A DNA stretch of 64,000 bases from Lysobacterales bacterium (GCA_020442465.1 JAGRJY010000086.1:42054-106053); one strand, 5' to 3'. Counted from the stretch's first letter, positions 50,099 to 58,791 are shown. Numbers and translations: made by a program. The notes: generated by a model not told the origin, from the sequence alone.

Positions 50099-51013
50099 AT
50101 GACGCAGTACCCCGAACACATCTGGCACAACGGTTCGCTGAAGGCGTGGCGCGATGCCACCGTGCACGTCATGGCGCACGGTCTGCACTACGGTTCATCG
50201 GTGTTCGAGGGAATACGCTGTTATGAAACGCCGTCCGGCCCGGTGATCTTTCGTCTCGGCGACCATCTGAAGCGCCTGTATCTCTCGGCCAAGGTCTACG
50301 ATATCGGCATGCCCTACCCCGAAGACGTGCTGGCCGCGGCGTGTCGGGACGTGGTCAAGGCCAACGGCCTGCGCTCGGCCTATCTGCGCCCGGTGGCATT
50401 CCGTGGGCTCGGCGGTTTCGGGCTGTCGGCCGACTGCCCCACCGACGTGGCCGTGGCGGCATGGGAATGGGGTCCGTACCTGGGCGCCGGCGTGCTCGAA
50501 TCGGGCATTGATGCCATGGTATCGAGCTGGCAGCGCGTCGCCCCCAACACCATCCCTTCAGGCGCCAAGGCCGGCGGCAACTACCTGTCGGGGCAGCTCA
50601 TCGCTCGCGAGGCGCGTCGGCTCGGGTTCGGCGAAGGCATCGCCATGGCCAGCACCGGCCTGATCAGCGAAGGCGCCGGAGAGAACCTGTTCATCATCGT
50701 CGACGGCGTGATCAACACGCCGCCGGTCTCAGCGGGCATTCTCAACGGCATCACCCGGCACACGGTGATCACCCTGGCTGCCGATCTCGGCTACACGGTG
50801 GTCGAACGCGACCTGCCGCGCGAGACGCTGTACTTTGCCGACGAGATCTTCATGTGCGGCACGGCGGCCGAGATCACCCCGCTGCGCTCGGTGGATGGCA
50901 AGCCCGTGGGCGCGGGCAAGCCCGGGCCCATCACCCACGCGATCCAGGAAGCGTTCTTCGGCCTGTTCCGCGGCAAGACCGACGATCGCTGGGGCTGGCT
51001 GGATCCGCTCTGA
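50099..51013 (+). CDS. ilvE: Branched-chain amino-acid aminotransferase
   Basis: A 304-aa fold-type IV PLP aminotransferase that makes Val, Leu and Ile. The start MTQYPEHIWHNGSLKAW matches IlvE. Family blocks: VHVMAHGLHYGSSVFEGIRCY, YLRPVAFRG, PSGAKAGGNYLSGQLIAREA (Lys in the conserved region), ISEGAGENLFIIVDG, ILNGITRHTVI and EIFMCGTAAEITPLRSVDG. An in-frame upstream ATG (49979) adds 40 non-conserved residues. Confidence 0.96.
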   Translation: MTQYPEHIWHNGSLKAWRDATVHVMAHGLHYGSSVFEGIRCYETPSGPVIFRLGDHLKRLYLSAKVYDIGMPYPEDVLAAACRDVVKANGLRSAYLRPVAFRGLGGFGLSADCPTDVAVAAWEWGPYLGAGVLESGIDAMVSSWQRVAPNTIPSGAKAGGNYLSGQLIAREARRLGFGEGIAMASTGLISEGAGENLFIIVDGVINTPPVSAGILNGITRHTVITLAADLGYTVVERDLPRETLYFADEIFMCGTAAEITPLRSVDGKPVGAGKPGPITHAIQEAFFGLFRGKTDDRWGWLDPL

Positions 51014-51300
51014 GGCAACTGCTGCGGCTGCAGGAGAGGTCTGAACTACTTCCCGATCCGTCATGCTTCGCGCGTCGACGCGGTCGTCACCCGGAATCTC
51101 CATCCCATTCGCCTGCGCGGTCCGCCGTTCCGAAGCGGTAGTGCGGCGCGGCCCTGCCGGTCATTCCGGCCGGATCGCGAATGCGGATCCGGCCGGGCAA
51201 CGGATGAACCTTCACTGCTGCCGAATCGGCCCCGAACCGGGCGATCCGATCGGGGTGGCCTGATCGGCGCGCTGGCACGCCGGCTCGGGCACCCTGCCCA
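51014..51300. other. Spacer between ilvE and the BlaR/TonB gene
   Basis: About 290 bases between convergent gene ends. No gene, terminator hairpin with T-run or repeat stands out. Confidence 0.45.
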
Positions 51301-52938
51301 TCAGCGCCCTCGTCCCGCGTTCGCTTCGACGTGGGTCGCGACGCCGTGGCCGCGGTTCAGCCGAGGCGGGCCAACCGGATCGACGCCGTTACTCCCATAC
51401 GTCTCGTTCTGCCACACCACGGCCTGACGGACGCGCATGCCGGCGGGATAGCGACCGATGCCCTCAATCGAAGCGAACTTCGCGCGTTTGACCGAACTGA
51501 TTGCCAGATCATTCAGGCGCGGGTCGGTGGAATCGAGCACGACCACGTCGACCACTTGACCATCCGGTGTGACGGAGTGCTCCACCAGCACGGCGGCGGA
51601 CCGAAAGTTCTTGAATTTGACGCCACTGGGCCAGCGCGGCTGATAGGTGCGAAGCAGGGTCGGTTCCATGACCAGGGGCAGCTGTTCCTGATCGTTCGCC
51701 TGGCTGCCGGCGAGCTCGACCCTGTGCAGGTCGGGCGACGAGCCGGACTGAAGACTGGCGAGCTGCATGGATACCTGGGCATTGGAAAGTTCGGGCAGCG
51801 GAAGCGGTTCGGGCATCGATCGTGCCTCCGAACCGGCGGGCGATGCGTCCTGGGCGACCGGCACCATTTCCGGAGCGCTCTTCGGCCAAGCCACAGGCCC
51901 TGCCGAAACACGCACGGCCGCGGCCCTGCTTGCATCACGACTCGGTATCGCGGCATCAACCCATTCGATACGTTCGGGCTTCGCAGCCCATGCCAGCGGC
52001 AGCGCCGCCAGTCCCAGAACCAGTGCTGCGGCATTGCCCCACCCAGCCATGCGCGGGGACAGACTTGCATTGCGAATCATGCGGATTCTCCTGACGAGAG
52101 GTTGGCTGGACTGCCATGCGCAGGCGACCGGCAGTCCAGGGACGACCGCATGCACACTCAGCAGGGCCTCTGCATAGGCCCGGCGCTGATTGGGGAACCG
52201 CTCGAGCACCAGCACGTCGCAAGCCCACTCCTGATCCCGCAGGAAGAGTCGGCGCGCCAGGTGCATCAGCGGGTTGAACCAGAAAATCGAACACAGCGCG
52301 GTGGCCAACGCGTTGGCGACCAGATCGCGCCGCGCCAGATGGACGCGCTCGTGCTCCAGAACCAAAGCACGTTGCGTCGGGGTGAAGCGTTGATGGAAGT
52401 CGATCGGCAGCAGGATGCGAGGCGCCCAGAGTCCCATCACCATCGGTGCAGGCACGTGGCGCGCGGTCAGTGCGCCCGGCTCTCCGGCCGCGCTCAACGG
52501 CCCCAGATCGCGAGTGAAGCGCCATTGCCGCCGCATGGCGATGCCGACAAACACGACGACGCCGAGCAGCCAGATCGCCGTCAGCAGAGCCGGCGAGGAC
52601 ACAAGACCCCACCCTGCTTCGACCGACGTTCCGATCCCGTTCGTCGGCGCTGGCGCGGCGGGCAACCCTGACATCGGAAAAGGTGGGACCGGATCGGCAC
52701 CCGCGAGATCACCGACGCTGTGCACGATGCTCGGTGCCTCGGTAGCCAATTCCTGGTGCAGCACGCGTGCCGGCAGCAGTGCACCCATCAGTGCAGCGGG
52801 CACCAAAGTCCACAAGGCATAGACGGGGCGAGCGCCCAGGCACAGGTGAACCAGCGGTCGCAGCAGCAGCACGCTGAGGATCGCGACAGACGTCGCGAGA
52901 CCGCCACTGATCAGCAGGTCGAGCAGGATTTCACTCAT
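51301..52938 (-). CDS. BlaR1/MecR1-type M56 membrane peptidase with C-terminal TonB-like domain
   Basis: A 545-aa membrane protein. N-terminal transmembrane helices (about 1-60, 110-135) frame a cytosolic zinc peptidase with EHERVH (HExxH at 196-200), the M56 motif, and the usual RRDLVANALATALCSIFWFNPL. After it come a further helix (about 305-325) and an exported tail ending in a TonB_C-like domain (about 430-525: VTPDGQVVDVVVLDSTDPRLNDLAISSVKRAKF). In the BlaR1 paradigm, the sensor domain signals the peptidase to cleave BlaI. Here the usual penicillin-binding sensor is replaced by a TonB-like domain, so the trigger is unknown. Start overlaps the BlaI stop by 8 bases. Confidence 0.87.
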   Translation of the reverse strand: MSEILLDLLISGGLATSVAILSVLLLRPLVHLCLGARPVYALWTLVPAALMGALLPARVLHQELATEAPSIVHSVGDLAGADPVPPFPMSGLPAAPAPTNGIGTSVEAGWGLVSSPALLTAIWLLGVVVFVGIAMRRQWRFTRDLGPLSAAGEPGALTARHVPAPMVMGLWAPRILLPIDFHQRFTPTQRALVLEHERVHLARRDLVANALATALCSIFWFNPLMHLARRLFLRDQEWACDVLVLERFPNQRRAYAEALLSVHAVVPGLPVACAWQSSQPLVRRIRMIRNASLSPRMAGWGNAAALVLGLAALPLAWAAKPERIEWVDAAIPSRDASRAAAVRVSAGPVAWPKSAPEMVPVAQDASPAGSEARSMPEPLPLPELSNAQVSMQLASLQSGSSPDLHRVELAGSQANDQEQLPLVMEPTLLRTYQPRWPSGVKFKNFRSAAVLVEHSVTPDGQVVDVVVLDSTDPRLNDLAISSVKRAKFASIEGIGRYPAGMRVRQAVVWQNETYGSNGVDPVGPPRLNRGHGVATHVEANAGRGR

Positions 52939-53296
52939 CCGACATCTCCTGCAGCAGACGTTTCAGCTCGGCCACGTCCTTGCTGCCGAGCTCGCCGCGT
53001 TCGCCGAAGAAGGCGACGAGCGGAGCGACCTGACCACCGAACACGCGATCGAGAAAGCTGCGTGCCTCCTCGCCCTGCCACTGCGCCTCGCTGAGCACCG
53101 GGCGGTAGCGAAAGCGCCGACCGTCGCGATCCGCGGTGACCGCTCCCTTTTTCTGCAGCCGCGCGAGCAAGGTCTTGATGGTGGACTCGTGCCAGTCGGA
53201 GTCCGCGTCCAGAGCCTCGCGCAATTGTTCCAGGGTGGCGTCCTCGAGACGCCAGAGCACCTGCATGATCTGGGCTTCGGCCTGACTGATACTCAT
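52931..53296 (-). CDS. BlaI/MecI-family repressor (pair 1)
   Basis: A 121-aa winged-helix repressor. The DNA-binding part starts MSISQAEAQIMQVLWRLEDATLEQL, then ESTIKTLLARLQKKG and RRFRYRPVLSE, the BlaI signature (ST.KTLL.RL..KG). The C-terminal part (GGQVAPLVAFFGERGELGSKDVAELKRLLQEM) dimerises. The ATG at 53296 fits the family length. It ends 8 bases inside the M56 peptidase gene, the same overlap as in the second pair at 56901. Two operator-like dyads lie just upstream of its start. Confidence 0.92.
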   Translation of the reverse strand: MSISQAEAQIMQVLWRLEDATLEQLREALDADSDWHESTIKTLLARLQKKGAVTADRDGRRFRYRPVLSEAQWQGEEARSFLDRVFGGQVAPLVAFFGERGELGSKDVAELKRLLQEMSDE

Positions 53297-53303
53297 GACT
53301 GGT

Positions 53304-53342
53304 CTACGTTTGTAGTCGTGAGTTGAGTCTACACATGTAGAC
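53304..53342. promoter_or_regulatory. Twin BlaI-type operators upstream of BlaI pair 1
   Basis: CTACGTTTGTAG (53304-53315) and GTCTACA-CA-TGTAGAC (53327-53342, 7-bp arms) have centres 25 bases apart. BlaI/MecI dyads in other bacteria have the form TACA-N2-TGTA, which the second site matches exactly. They lie between the end of the sensor-kinase gene and the BlaI start and would autoregulate the pair. Confidence 0.7.
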
Positions 53343-53408
53343 CGTGGCGTCAAGCGCGTGCCTGAACCCTCGCCGAGTCCGGTTCAGACCGACCGCCCTG
53401 CCTCGGTT

Positions 53409-54713
53409 TCAGCCGCGATACTTGAGCGTGGCGACCGCACCGCGTTCGGCGCCCGGAGCGATCCAGACACTCCAGCGATAGAGCGCGCACAAGCGGGAGA
53501 CGATGGCCAGGCCGATGCCGGCTCCCTTGCTGCCCTCGGCACCCTTGCCGCGGTAACCGCGCTCGAACAGGTGTCCGGCTTCGTCCTCGCTGATGCCGGG
53601 TCCGCTGTCGGCGATCTCGACGCGATCCGCAAGGATGCGAATGTCGACGGTCCCCTCGCGGGTGTACTTGACCGCATTGCCGATCAGGTTGCCGAGCGCC
53701 ACCGACAGCACCGAATCGGGACAATCGACGACGACCGTCTCGCCACACTGCACATGGAGTTCCACCGGCTTGTCGCGCAGGGCCAGACGCTGGGCTTCGA
53801 CGATCTGGTCGACGATGCGACCGACATCGGCAGCACCGTGTCCGCGTTCCGCGCGCGACAGCGTCAGCAGCGCCTCGATCAGGTCGCTGGACTGCGCAGC
53901 GGCACGTTCGATGCGTTTGAGTCGCATCGCTGCCTTGTCGCCCAGACCGGGTTGGGCTTGCAGCAGCTCGGTCGCGCCCCGAATGACCGCAAGCGGTGTG
54001 CGCAGTTCGTGGCTCACGTCGGCGTTGAATTCCCGATCACGGCGTACCAGAGACGTGAGCCGGTCCGCATACTCGTCCAGCGCAGCGGCGAGCTGGCCCA
54101 CTTCGTCTTCGGCAAAGTGCGGCGCCAGCGGCTCGGGCTGGGCATCCTGGGCGAAGGATTGCAGCCGGGACGCCAGGTCGCTGACCGGCTGCATGACCCG
54201 ACGCGAAGACCAGATGCCGAGCGCCAGCGCCAGCAACGAGAACGCGAACACGGCGCCGATCAGGGCGATCATCAGGGTTCGCGCCGTCAGCGTTTCCTGG
54301 GTGTAGTCCCAGCGCAGGAAACTGATGATGTCGGGGTCTCGCTGCACGGCCAGCTTGTAGTAGCGCACCGTGCCGTCATCAGCCTTGTCGGAAAAGCTGT
54401 GCACGCCGGTCGGAAGCTGTTGCCACGCAAACGGCAGGTTTGCCAGGGTACGCGGCGATCGCACGAAGATCTCGATCTGGCGCGAGAACACGAACTGCGC
54501 CTCTGGCGACGGATTCTCGCGCTTGAACTGGACGAAGTTGGCCGCTTCCTGCAGCAGCCAGGCGTCGACGAGCTGGTCTTCCACCTTCGCGCGCAGCAGC
54601 AGGGTGGCCACCGCAAACAGCGCGGTCAGCCCGGTGCCGAGCAGAACGAAGGTGATGATGATGCGGCTGCGCAGGCGCCGCCGGTAGCGCGGCATGCGCG
54701 ACCCCGAGGCCAA
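53409..54713 (-). CDS. Sensor histidine kinase (two-component)
   Basis: A 434-aa membrane kinase. TM1 about 18-40, a periplasmic sensor of about 105 residues, TM2 about 145-168, HAMP (170-225), dimerisation/His box ADVSHELRTPL (His235), and a GHKL ATPase with NLIGNAVKY (N box), DSGPGISEDE (G1) and GAGIGLAIV (G2). The gene lies 2 bases after its partner regulator, so the two are one unit. The sensor region has no recognised family. Together with the BlaI/BlaR genes on both sides it suggests an envelope signal. Confidence 0.93.
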   Translation of the reverse strand: MASGSRMPRYRRRLRSRIIITFVLLGTGLTALFAVATLLLRAKVEDQLVDAWLLQEAANFVQFKRENPSPEAQFVFSRQIEIFVRSPRTLANLPFAWQQLPTGVHSFSDKADDGTVRYYKLAVQRDPDIISFLRWDYTQETLTARTLMIALIGAVFAFSLLALALGIWSSRRVMQPVSDLASRLQSFAQDAQPEPLAPHFAEDEVGQLAAALDEYADRLTSLVRRDREFNADVSHELRTPLAVIRGATELLQAQPGLGDKAAMRLKRIERAAAQSSDLIEALLTLSRAERGHGAADVGRIVDQIVEAQRLALRDKPVELHVQCGETVVVDCPDSVLSVALGNLIGNAVKYTREGTVDIRILADRVEIADSGPGISEDEAGHLFERGYRGKGAEGSKGAGIGLAIVSRLCALYRWSVWIAPGAERGAVATLKYRG

Positions 54714-54715
54714 TC

Positions 54716-55399
54716 TCAGCTCGCAGTCTCGTTGGGTGCGAGCCGGTAGCCGATGCCATGGCGCGTCTGGATCAACGCACTGCCGAACGGCTTGTCGATG
54801 GCGGCACGCAGACCGTGGATGTGCACACGCAGGCTGTCCGAGTCCGGCAGCTCCTCGCCCCAGACGCGGGTTTCCAGCTCTTGTCGGGGCACGACCGAGG
54901 GCGATGCCTCCATCAGTGCCTGCAGGATTTTCAGCGCCGTCGGATTCAGCGTGATCGACTTGCCGCCGCGCTCGACTTCCAGGGTGTCGAGGTTGTACTC
55001 GAGGTCGGCCACCTTGAGGGTGCGCGGCCCCATGCCCTTGCCGCGGCGCGCGAGCACGTTCAGTCGTGCCTGCACTTCCTGCAGGGCGAACGGCTTGACC
55101 AGATAGTCGTCAGCGCCGGATTCAAAGCCCGCCAGCTTCTGCTCGAGCGTGTCGCGCGCGGTGAGCATGAGAATCGGTGTGCTCTTCCGCGCCTCCTGGC
55201 GGAGCTTTCGACACACCTCGAGCCCGTCCATGCCGGGCAGGTTCAGGTCGAGCACGATGGCGTCGAACTCATCGACCACCGCACGATGGAGCCCGGTCAC
55301 CCCATCGCCGGCGAAGTCGACGATGTGGCCTTGTTCTTCGAGAAAGTCGCCCAGGTTCGCGGCGATGTCCTGATTGTCTTCGATGACGAGTATGCGCAT
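54716..55399 (-). CDS. OmpR-family response regulator
   Basis: A 227-aa regulator. The receiver domain (1-115) has the acidic pair IEDNQD, phosphoacceptor Asp51 (IVLDLNLPGMDG), and the conserved LTARD and DYLVKPF. The C-terminal winged helix (about 135-220) shows LNPTALKILQALMEASPSVV and LRVHIHGLRAAIDKPFG. It is 9 bases after the BlaR2 gene, so it may be transcribed from the same promoter as the BlaI2-BlaR2 genes. Targets are unknown. Confidence 0.94.
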   Translation of the reverse strand: MRILVIEDNQDIAANLGDFLEEQGHIVDFAGDGVTGLHRAVVDEFDAIVLDLNLPGMDGLEVCRKLRQEARKSTPILMLTARDTLEQKLAGFESGADDYLVKPFALQEVQARLNVLARRGKGMGPRTLKVADLEYNLDTLEVERGGKSITLNPTALKILQALMEASPSVVPRQELETRVWGEELPDSDSLRVHIHGLRAAIDKPFGSALIQTRHGIGYRLAPNETAS

Positions 55400-55408
55400 C
55401 GGGCAAGA

Positions 55409-56908
55409 CTAACGTGCCGGCACTATCACCGTCACCTTGTTCGACTCGGCCTGCCAATCGCCGCGCTCGCGACACAGCCTCGAACCGGTGACGGGTCGGC
55501 AGGCGCGCGCCTCGGCGCCGGGGTCGTCGGAAGCCACGTCGGCCTCTTCCGCGACGAATGAGGCAGCGGTAGAGGGAGCCTCCGCATCGGCGGCGAGGGC
55601 GACTCCCGGGCTCAGTGCGACCGGGCTCATCTGCGGACGTAGGTCGGCGGGAGCAGCGGGCAAACTCTTGCTGCCGCCGCCGTCCACGTCGGCGCCGATG
55701 TCCAGTTTCCAGGCCGCGGGCACCGTCAACGGCGCGGGCAGTGGCGGAGCGATGCTGTCCGAGCTGGCGCTGGCGCTCAGGTCGATCGCGGCGTCGAGCG
55801 ACGCAGGCGCAACCGGCAGAGCAATCCCGAACCGCTGAACGGTCAGGCTCGGCGGCATCACCCCGGTCAGGCTGTAGGCGGTTCTGGCCACCGCCTGCAG
55901 GGGCAGCGGCGCCGAGAACCGGTTCTGCTGCAGCATCCACTGCACAAGAATCAGGCTCGCGCAGGCGAGCGCCAGCAGCCAGGCGAACGAGCGTCGCGGT
56001 TCCAGCCGCACCACGCCCGGTTCGAACAGATGCTCGACGCGCTCGCGCAGCACGCCGCCCGAGGCAGCCATCGCCCAGATCTGATGGTCGCGCCGGAACT
56101 CGGCCACGGCCAGCAGCGCACGCGCGTAGCTGAGGCGGCGCGCGGGCTCCGCGGACACGGCCTCATCGCAGGCGAGTTCGCGGTCGTGGCGAATCCGCCG
56201 CGACATCCAGCGCAGCGCGGGGTGGAAGAACAGCAGGGTTTCGGCGATGACCTGCAGCACGTTGCCCAAACCGTCCATGCGGCGGATGTGGGCCAGCTCG
56301 TGCAGCATGAGCAGCTCGGCCTGATCGACCGGCAAGCGCAGGGCAAGGCCGAGCGGAAACAACACCACGGGCTTCAGCCAGCCGAACATCATCGGCGAGT
56401 CGACTTCGGCGGTTTCCAGCCAGAGCACCGGACGGCGCAGACCGGCGCGCCGACACCAGGCCGCCATGCGCGCATCCCAAGGTGCTCCCAGCGGCTGCGC
56501 ACCGCGAACGATGCGACGCAAAGCCAGCGCATGGCGCGCCGCGCGCGCGGCAAGAATCAACACACCGCCCGCCCAGGCCAGGGCGATCCAGCTGGTCCAG
56601 GGCTGGGCAGCGACGGCGGCATCCGCCATCGGCAGCACGTCGCGAACCACACCGGCCGCTCGCGCCGACGCCGCTTCCAGGGCGTGTTCCGGCCCGAGCC
56701 AGAGGAACAGGTTCAGGGCCGGCCACGCCAGGCTGATCAACAGGGCCAGCTCACCCAGGCGCACGCGTGCAGCCGCATGCTCCCTGAGCAGCGTGGCGCC
56801 CACGGCCAGGTACAGGGCGGCGAGCAAGGTCACCTGCCACAGCGAGTGCAGCAGCGCGAGACCCAGCGCCTCGACCCAGGGACTCTGCAGCAGGGCGAAG
56901 TCAGTCAT
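55409..56908 (-). CDS. BlaR/MecR1-type M56 membrane peptidase (pair 2) with a CxxxTGS tail
   Basis: A 499-aa membrane protein with hydrophobic helices at about 15-40, 50-70, 105-125 and 308-325. The zinc site HELAH is at residues 203-207, with the M56 context LPVDQAELLMLHELAHIRRMD. After the last helix comes a low-complexity tail of about 170 residues that ends with a cysteine pair in CRPVTGSRLC (470-479). The same C..TGS..C signature is found in the four small secreted paralogs upstream. No penicillin-binding domain is present. Presumably it cleaves BlaI2 when an envelope signal is sensed. Overlaps the BlaI2 gene by 8 bases. Confidence 0.88.
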   Translation of the reverse strand: MTDFALLQSPWVEALGLALLHSLWQVTLLAALYLAVGATLLREHAAARVRLGELALLISLAWPALNLFLWLGPEHALEAASARAAGVVRDVLPMADAAVAAQPWTSWIALAWAGGVLILAARAARHALALRRIVRGAQPLGAPWDARMAAWCRRAGLRRPVLWLETAEVDSPMMFGWLKPVVLFPLGLALRLPVDQAELLMLHELAHIRRMDGLGNVLQVIAETLLFFHPALRWMSRRIRHDRELACDEAVSAEPARRLSYARALLAVAEFRRDHQIWAMAASGGVLRERVEHLFEPGVVRLEPRRSFAWLLALACASLILVQWMLQQNRFSAPLPLQAVARTAYSLTGVMPPSLTVQRFGIALPVAPASLDAAIDLSASASSDSIAPPLPAPLTVPAAWKLDIGADVDGGGSKSLPAAPADLRPQMSPVALSPGVALAADAEAPSTAASFVAEEADVASDDPGAEARACRPVTGSRLCRERGDWQAESNKVTVIVPAR

Positions 56909-57299
56909 GACGCTGCCCCTGTTCGATGCGGTCGATCAGGGCGCGGATTTCTTCCAGCTCTTCGGTCGAGGGAGCTTCCGCATCACCGAGCGCACGCAGC
57001 ACCAGTTCGGCGGGTCGACCGTTGAACAGCCCCTTCAGCATGTCGCGCAGCGCGCGCCGCTGCGCCGACTGCTGGCTGACCGCCGATCGGTACACGTGCG
57101 CACGTTGCGAGCTGTCGCGGTCGACCAATCCCTTGGCGTGCATGACCTGGAGCAGCTTGAGTGCCGTGGTGTATCCGCCCTCACTGCCGTACAGCGCTTC
57201 GTGCACATCGCGCACCGTGGCCTCACCCCGCTGCCAGAGCACGTTGAGAATGGCGAGCTCTGCCTCGGTAGGCTTGGGCACGCTGGGCGAAGTCGACAT
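56901..57299 (-). CDS. BlaI/MecI-family repressor (pair 2)
   Basis: A 132-aa repressor with the winged helix PTEAELAILNVLWQRGEATV, EGGYTTALKLLQVMHAKGLV and RAHVYRSAVSQQSAQRRALR. The start MSTSPSVPKPTEAE is preceded by a strong ribosome site (AGGAGG-like, GGAGGAATCTCCG before ATG). It lies 57 bases downstream of the first small paralog, and its end overlaps BlaR2 by 8 bases. Likely the repressor of the TACGA-N6-TCGTACGA sites found upstream of the small paralogs. That assignment is inference. Confidence 0.92.
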   Translation of the reverse strand: MSTSPSVPKPTEAELAILNVLWQRGEATVRDVHEALYGSEGGYTTALKLLQVMHAKGLVDRDSSQRAHVYRSAVSQQSAQRRALRDMLKGLFNGRPAELVLRALGDAEAPSTEELEEIRALIDRIEQGQRHD

Positions 57300-57320
57300 C
57301 GGAGATTCCTCCTGCCTGCT

Positions 57321-57341
57321 GCCACCGCCGGATGCGGTGGC
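57321..57341. other. Stem-loop between small paralog 1 and BlaI2
   Basis: GCCACCGC-CGGAT-GCGGTGGC is a perfect 8-bp stem just before the BlaI2 ribosome site. No T-run follows, so it is more likely a processing or attenuation element than a terminator. Confidence 0.5.
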
Positions 57342-57355
57342 AATCCTGCGCTGCA

Positions 57356-57832
57356 TCAGTTCGAATTGGGGAGTATGCGACGGTTTGCGCCACGCAGCAT
57401 GTTCTCGGCGTTCTCGCGATCGGTACGCGCCTGGGCGACGGTCACGCACTTGGTCTCCTGGCGATGGCTGCCGGTCTTGGTCTGGCGCTTGCAGATCAGG
57501 CGGCTGTCCTCGGCCGCGCCGGTCAGCAGCGTGTTGACCGTTTCCTGACGATTGAACAGCTCGATGCGTTGGTCAGCGTTGAGCTCGTCGATGCCGCTCT
57601 TGCCTTCGAGCAATCCGCTCATGGCTTCCAGGGCCTCCAGCACGTCGCGCTTGTCCTGGTCGCTGATTTCGGCATAGCGCTCTCCACGCGTGATCTCTTT
57701 CTCGATCGCGCTGCGCTGCTTCTCGAACTTGGCGGGATCGAACTTGACCGTTTCGTGGCCGAAGTCGGACTTGCCTGCGTGGGCGCAGGTCGAGGTGAGG
57801 AGGAACAGGGCAACAAGAGCTGTACGCAACAC
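57356..57832 (-). CDS. Small secreted protein, C-x14-C/TGSH family, copy 1
   Basis: A 158-aa exported protein of no named family. Signal peptide (1-19, LRTALVALFLLTSTCAHA). The mature protein is charged and helical (ERYAEISDQDKRDVLEALEAM; NADQRIELFNRQETVNTLLT) and ends with a cysteine pair, Cys114-x14-Cys129, enclosing TGSH (120-123). The GTG start at 57832 follows GGAGAG. It aligns without gaps with copy 2 over its whole length. It is followed by BlaI2 and BlaR2 and preceded by an operator at 57951-57969, so it seems to be the first gene of that operon. Role unknown; an envelope-stress effector or signal is a guess. Confidence 0.8.
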   Translation of the reverse strand: MLRTALVALFLLTSTCAHAGKSDFGHETVKFDPAKFEKQRSAIEKEITRGERYAEISDQDKRDVLEALEAMSGLLEGKSGIDELNADQRIELFNRQETVNTLLTGAAEDSRLICKRQTKTGSHRQETKCVTVAQARTDRENAENMLRGANRRILPNSN

Positions 57833-57950
57833 GGATGATCTCTCCGGCAGGGGTTGGATGGGACAGGCGCCGAGCACGCCGCGTCGCCCCGAGGGCGGGG
57901 ACGACGCGGCGTGCCGACCCGGCGGCATGGGCGCACCGGGATCCCATTAA

Positions 57951-57969
57951 TACGACATACTTCGTACGA
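57951..57969 (-). promoter_or_regulatory. Shared operator TACGA-N6-TCGTACGA, site upstream of copy 1
   Basis: TACGACATACTTCGTACGA. The two flanking TACGA/TCGTA pairs form a dyad around six variable bases; the right half is itself the palindrome TCGTACGA. Read toward the gene it abuts TATTAAT, a -10-like element, so a bound repressor would block the promoter. The 120 bases between site and gene have no other feature. Confidence 0.75.
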
Positions 57970-58138
57970 ATTCCACTGCACTTTGGTCGGATGCGACCAA
58001 TCGTTTCGCCAGCCCATCACTTTGGCGCCGTCACGCCGACGCACCGCCTGCATCCGATCCACTCCGGACCGGGCCGACCCATGCACATGAGCGCAGGACG
58101 CGTAGCGCTCGGCGCGCTCGCCGACGGATAACGCTGCG

Positions 58139-58618
58139 TCAGTTTTCGTCAGCCTGGATCAGGCGCCGATTCGCGCCCCGCAGCACATCTCCTGCCCTGT
58201 CCGCATCGAAGCGTCTCTGCGCGACCGTCTTGCACTTCACTTCCTGGCGGTGGCTGCCGGTCTTCATTTCGCGTCGACAGATCAGGCGACTGTCTTCGGC
58301 CGCACCGGTCAGCAAGTTGTTGATCGACTCCTGGTGGTTGAACAGCTGAGTCCGCTGCTCGTCGTTCAGTTCATGCAGCCCCTTTCTGCCTTCGAGCAGG
58401 CGCCCCATGATTTCCAGCGAGTCAACCACCTTCTGCTTGTCGCGGTCACTGATTTCCGCGTAGCGCTCACCGCGCGAAAGCTCCCGTTCGATGGAGGCTC
58501 GCTGTTTTTCGAAGAGCGAAGGGTCGAACCGAACCGTCTCATGCCCGAAGTCGTCTTCGCCTGCAGCGACGGGGGCGGAAAGCAGCAACACCAGGATGGG
58601 AACGAGGATGCGCAACAT
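58139..58618 (-). CDS. Small secreted protein, C-x14-C/TGSH family, copy 2
   Basis: A 159-aa exported protein. Signal peptide MLRILVPILVLLLSAPVAAG, then a sequence aligning gaplessly with copy 1 (both have FGHETVRFDP/FGHETVKFDP, GERYAEISD and TGSHRQE), with Cys114 and Cys129. It lacks the TACGA operator: the 170 bases before it, up to the end of copy 3, hold no such site, so it may be read from the copy 3 promoter or an unrelated one. Copies 1 and 2 form one closely related pair; 3 and 4 another. Function unknown. Confidence 0.8.
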   Translation of the reverse strand: MLRILVPILVLLLSAPVAAGEDDFGHETVRFDPSLFEKQRASIERELSRGERYAEISDRDKQKVVDSLEIMGRLLEGRKGLHELNDEQRTQLFNHQESINNLLTGAAEDSRLICRREMKTGSHRQEVKCKTVAQRRFDADRAGDVLRGANRRLIQADEN

Positions 58619-58791
58619 GTGTAAGTCTCCTTGATTCGCTGAAACGGTTGTATTCATCGAAGCGCCGCCGTCTGCCGCCAGCGGATGACACAACGGCGAT
58701 GACGAAGATCGAGCACCATCAGTGCGCGCCACCCATCGTGGCGCGGCAACGGGTCCGGCCGAGTTTCGAAAACGTCCAGCAAGACTCGGCT

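Noticed and set aside
51301..57299. Classical beta-lactam resistance operon
   Set aside because: Neither BlaR-like protein has a penicillin-binding sensor, and no beta-lactamase or PBP2a gene is in the window.
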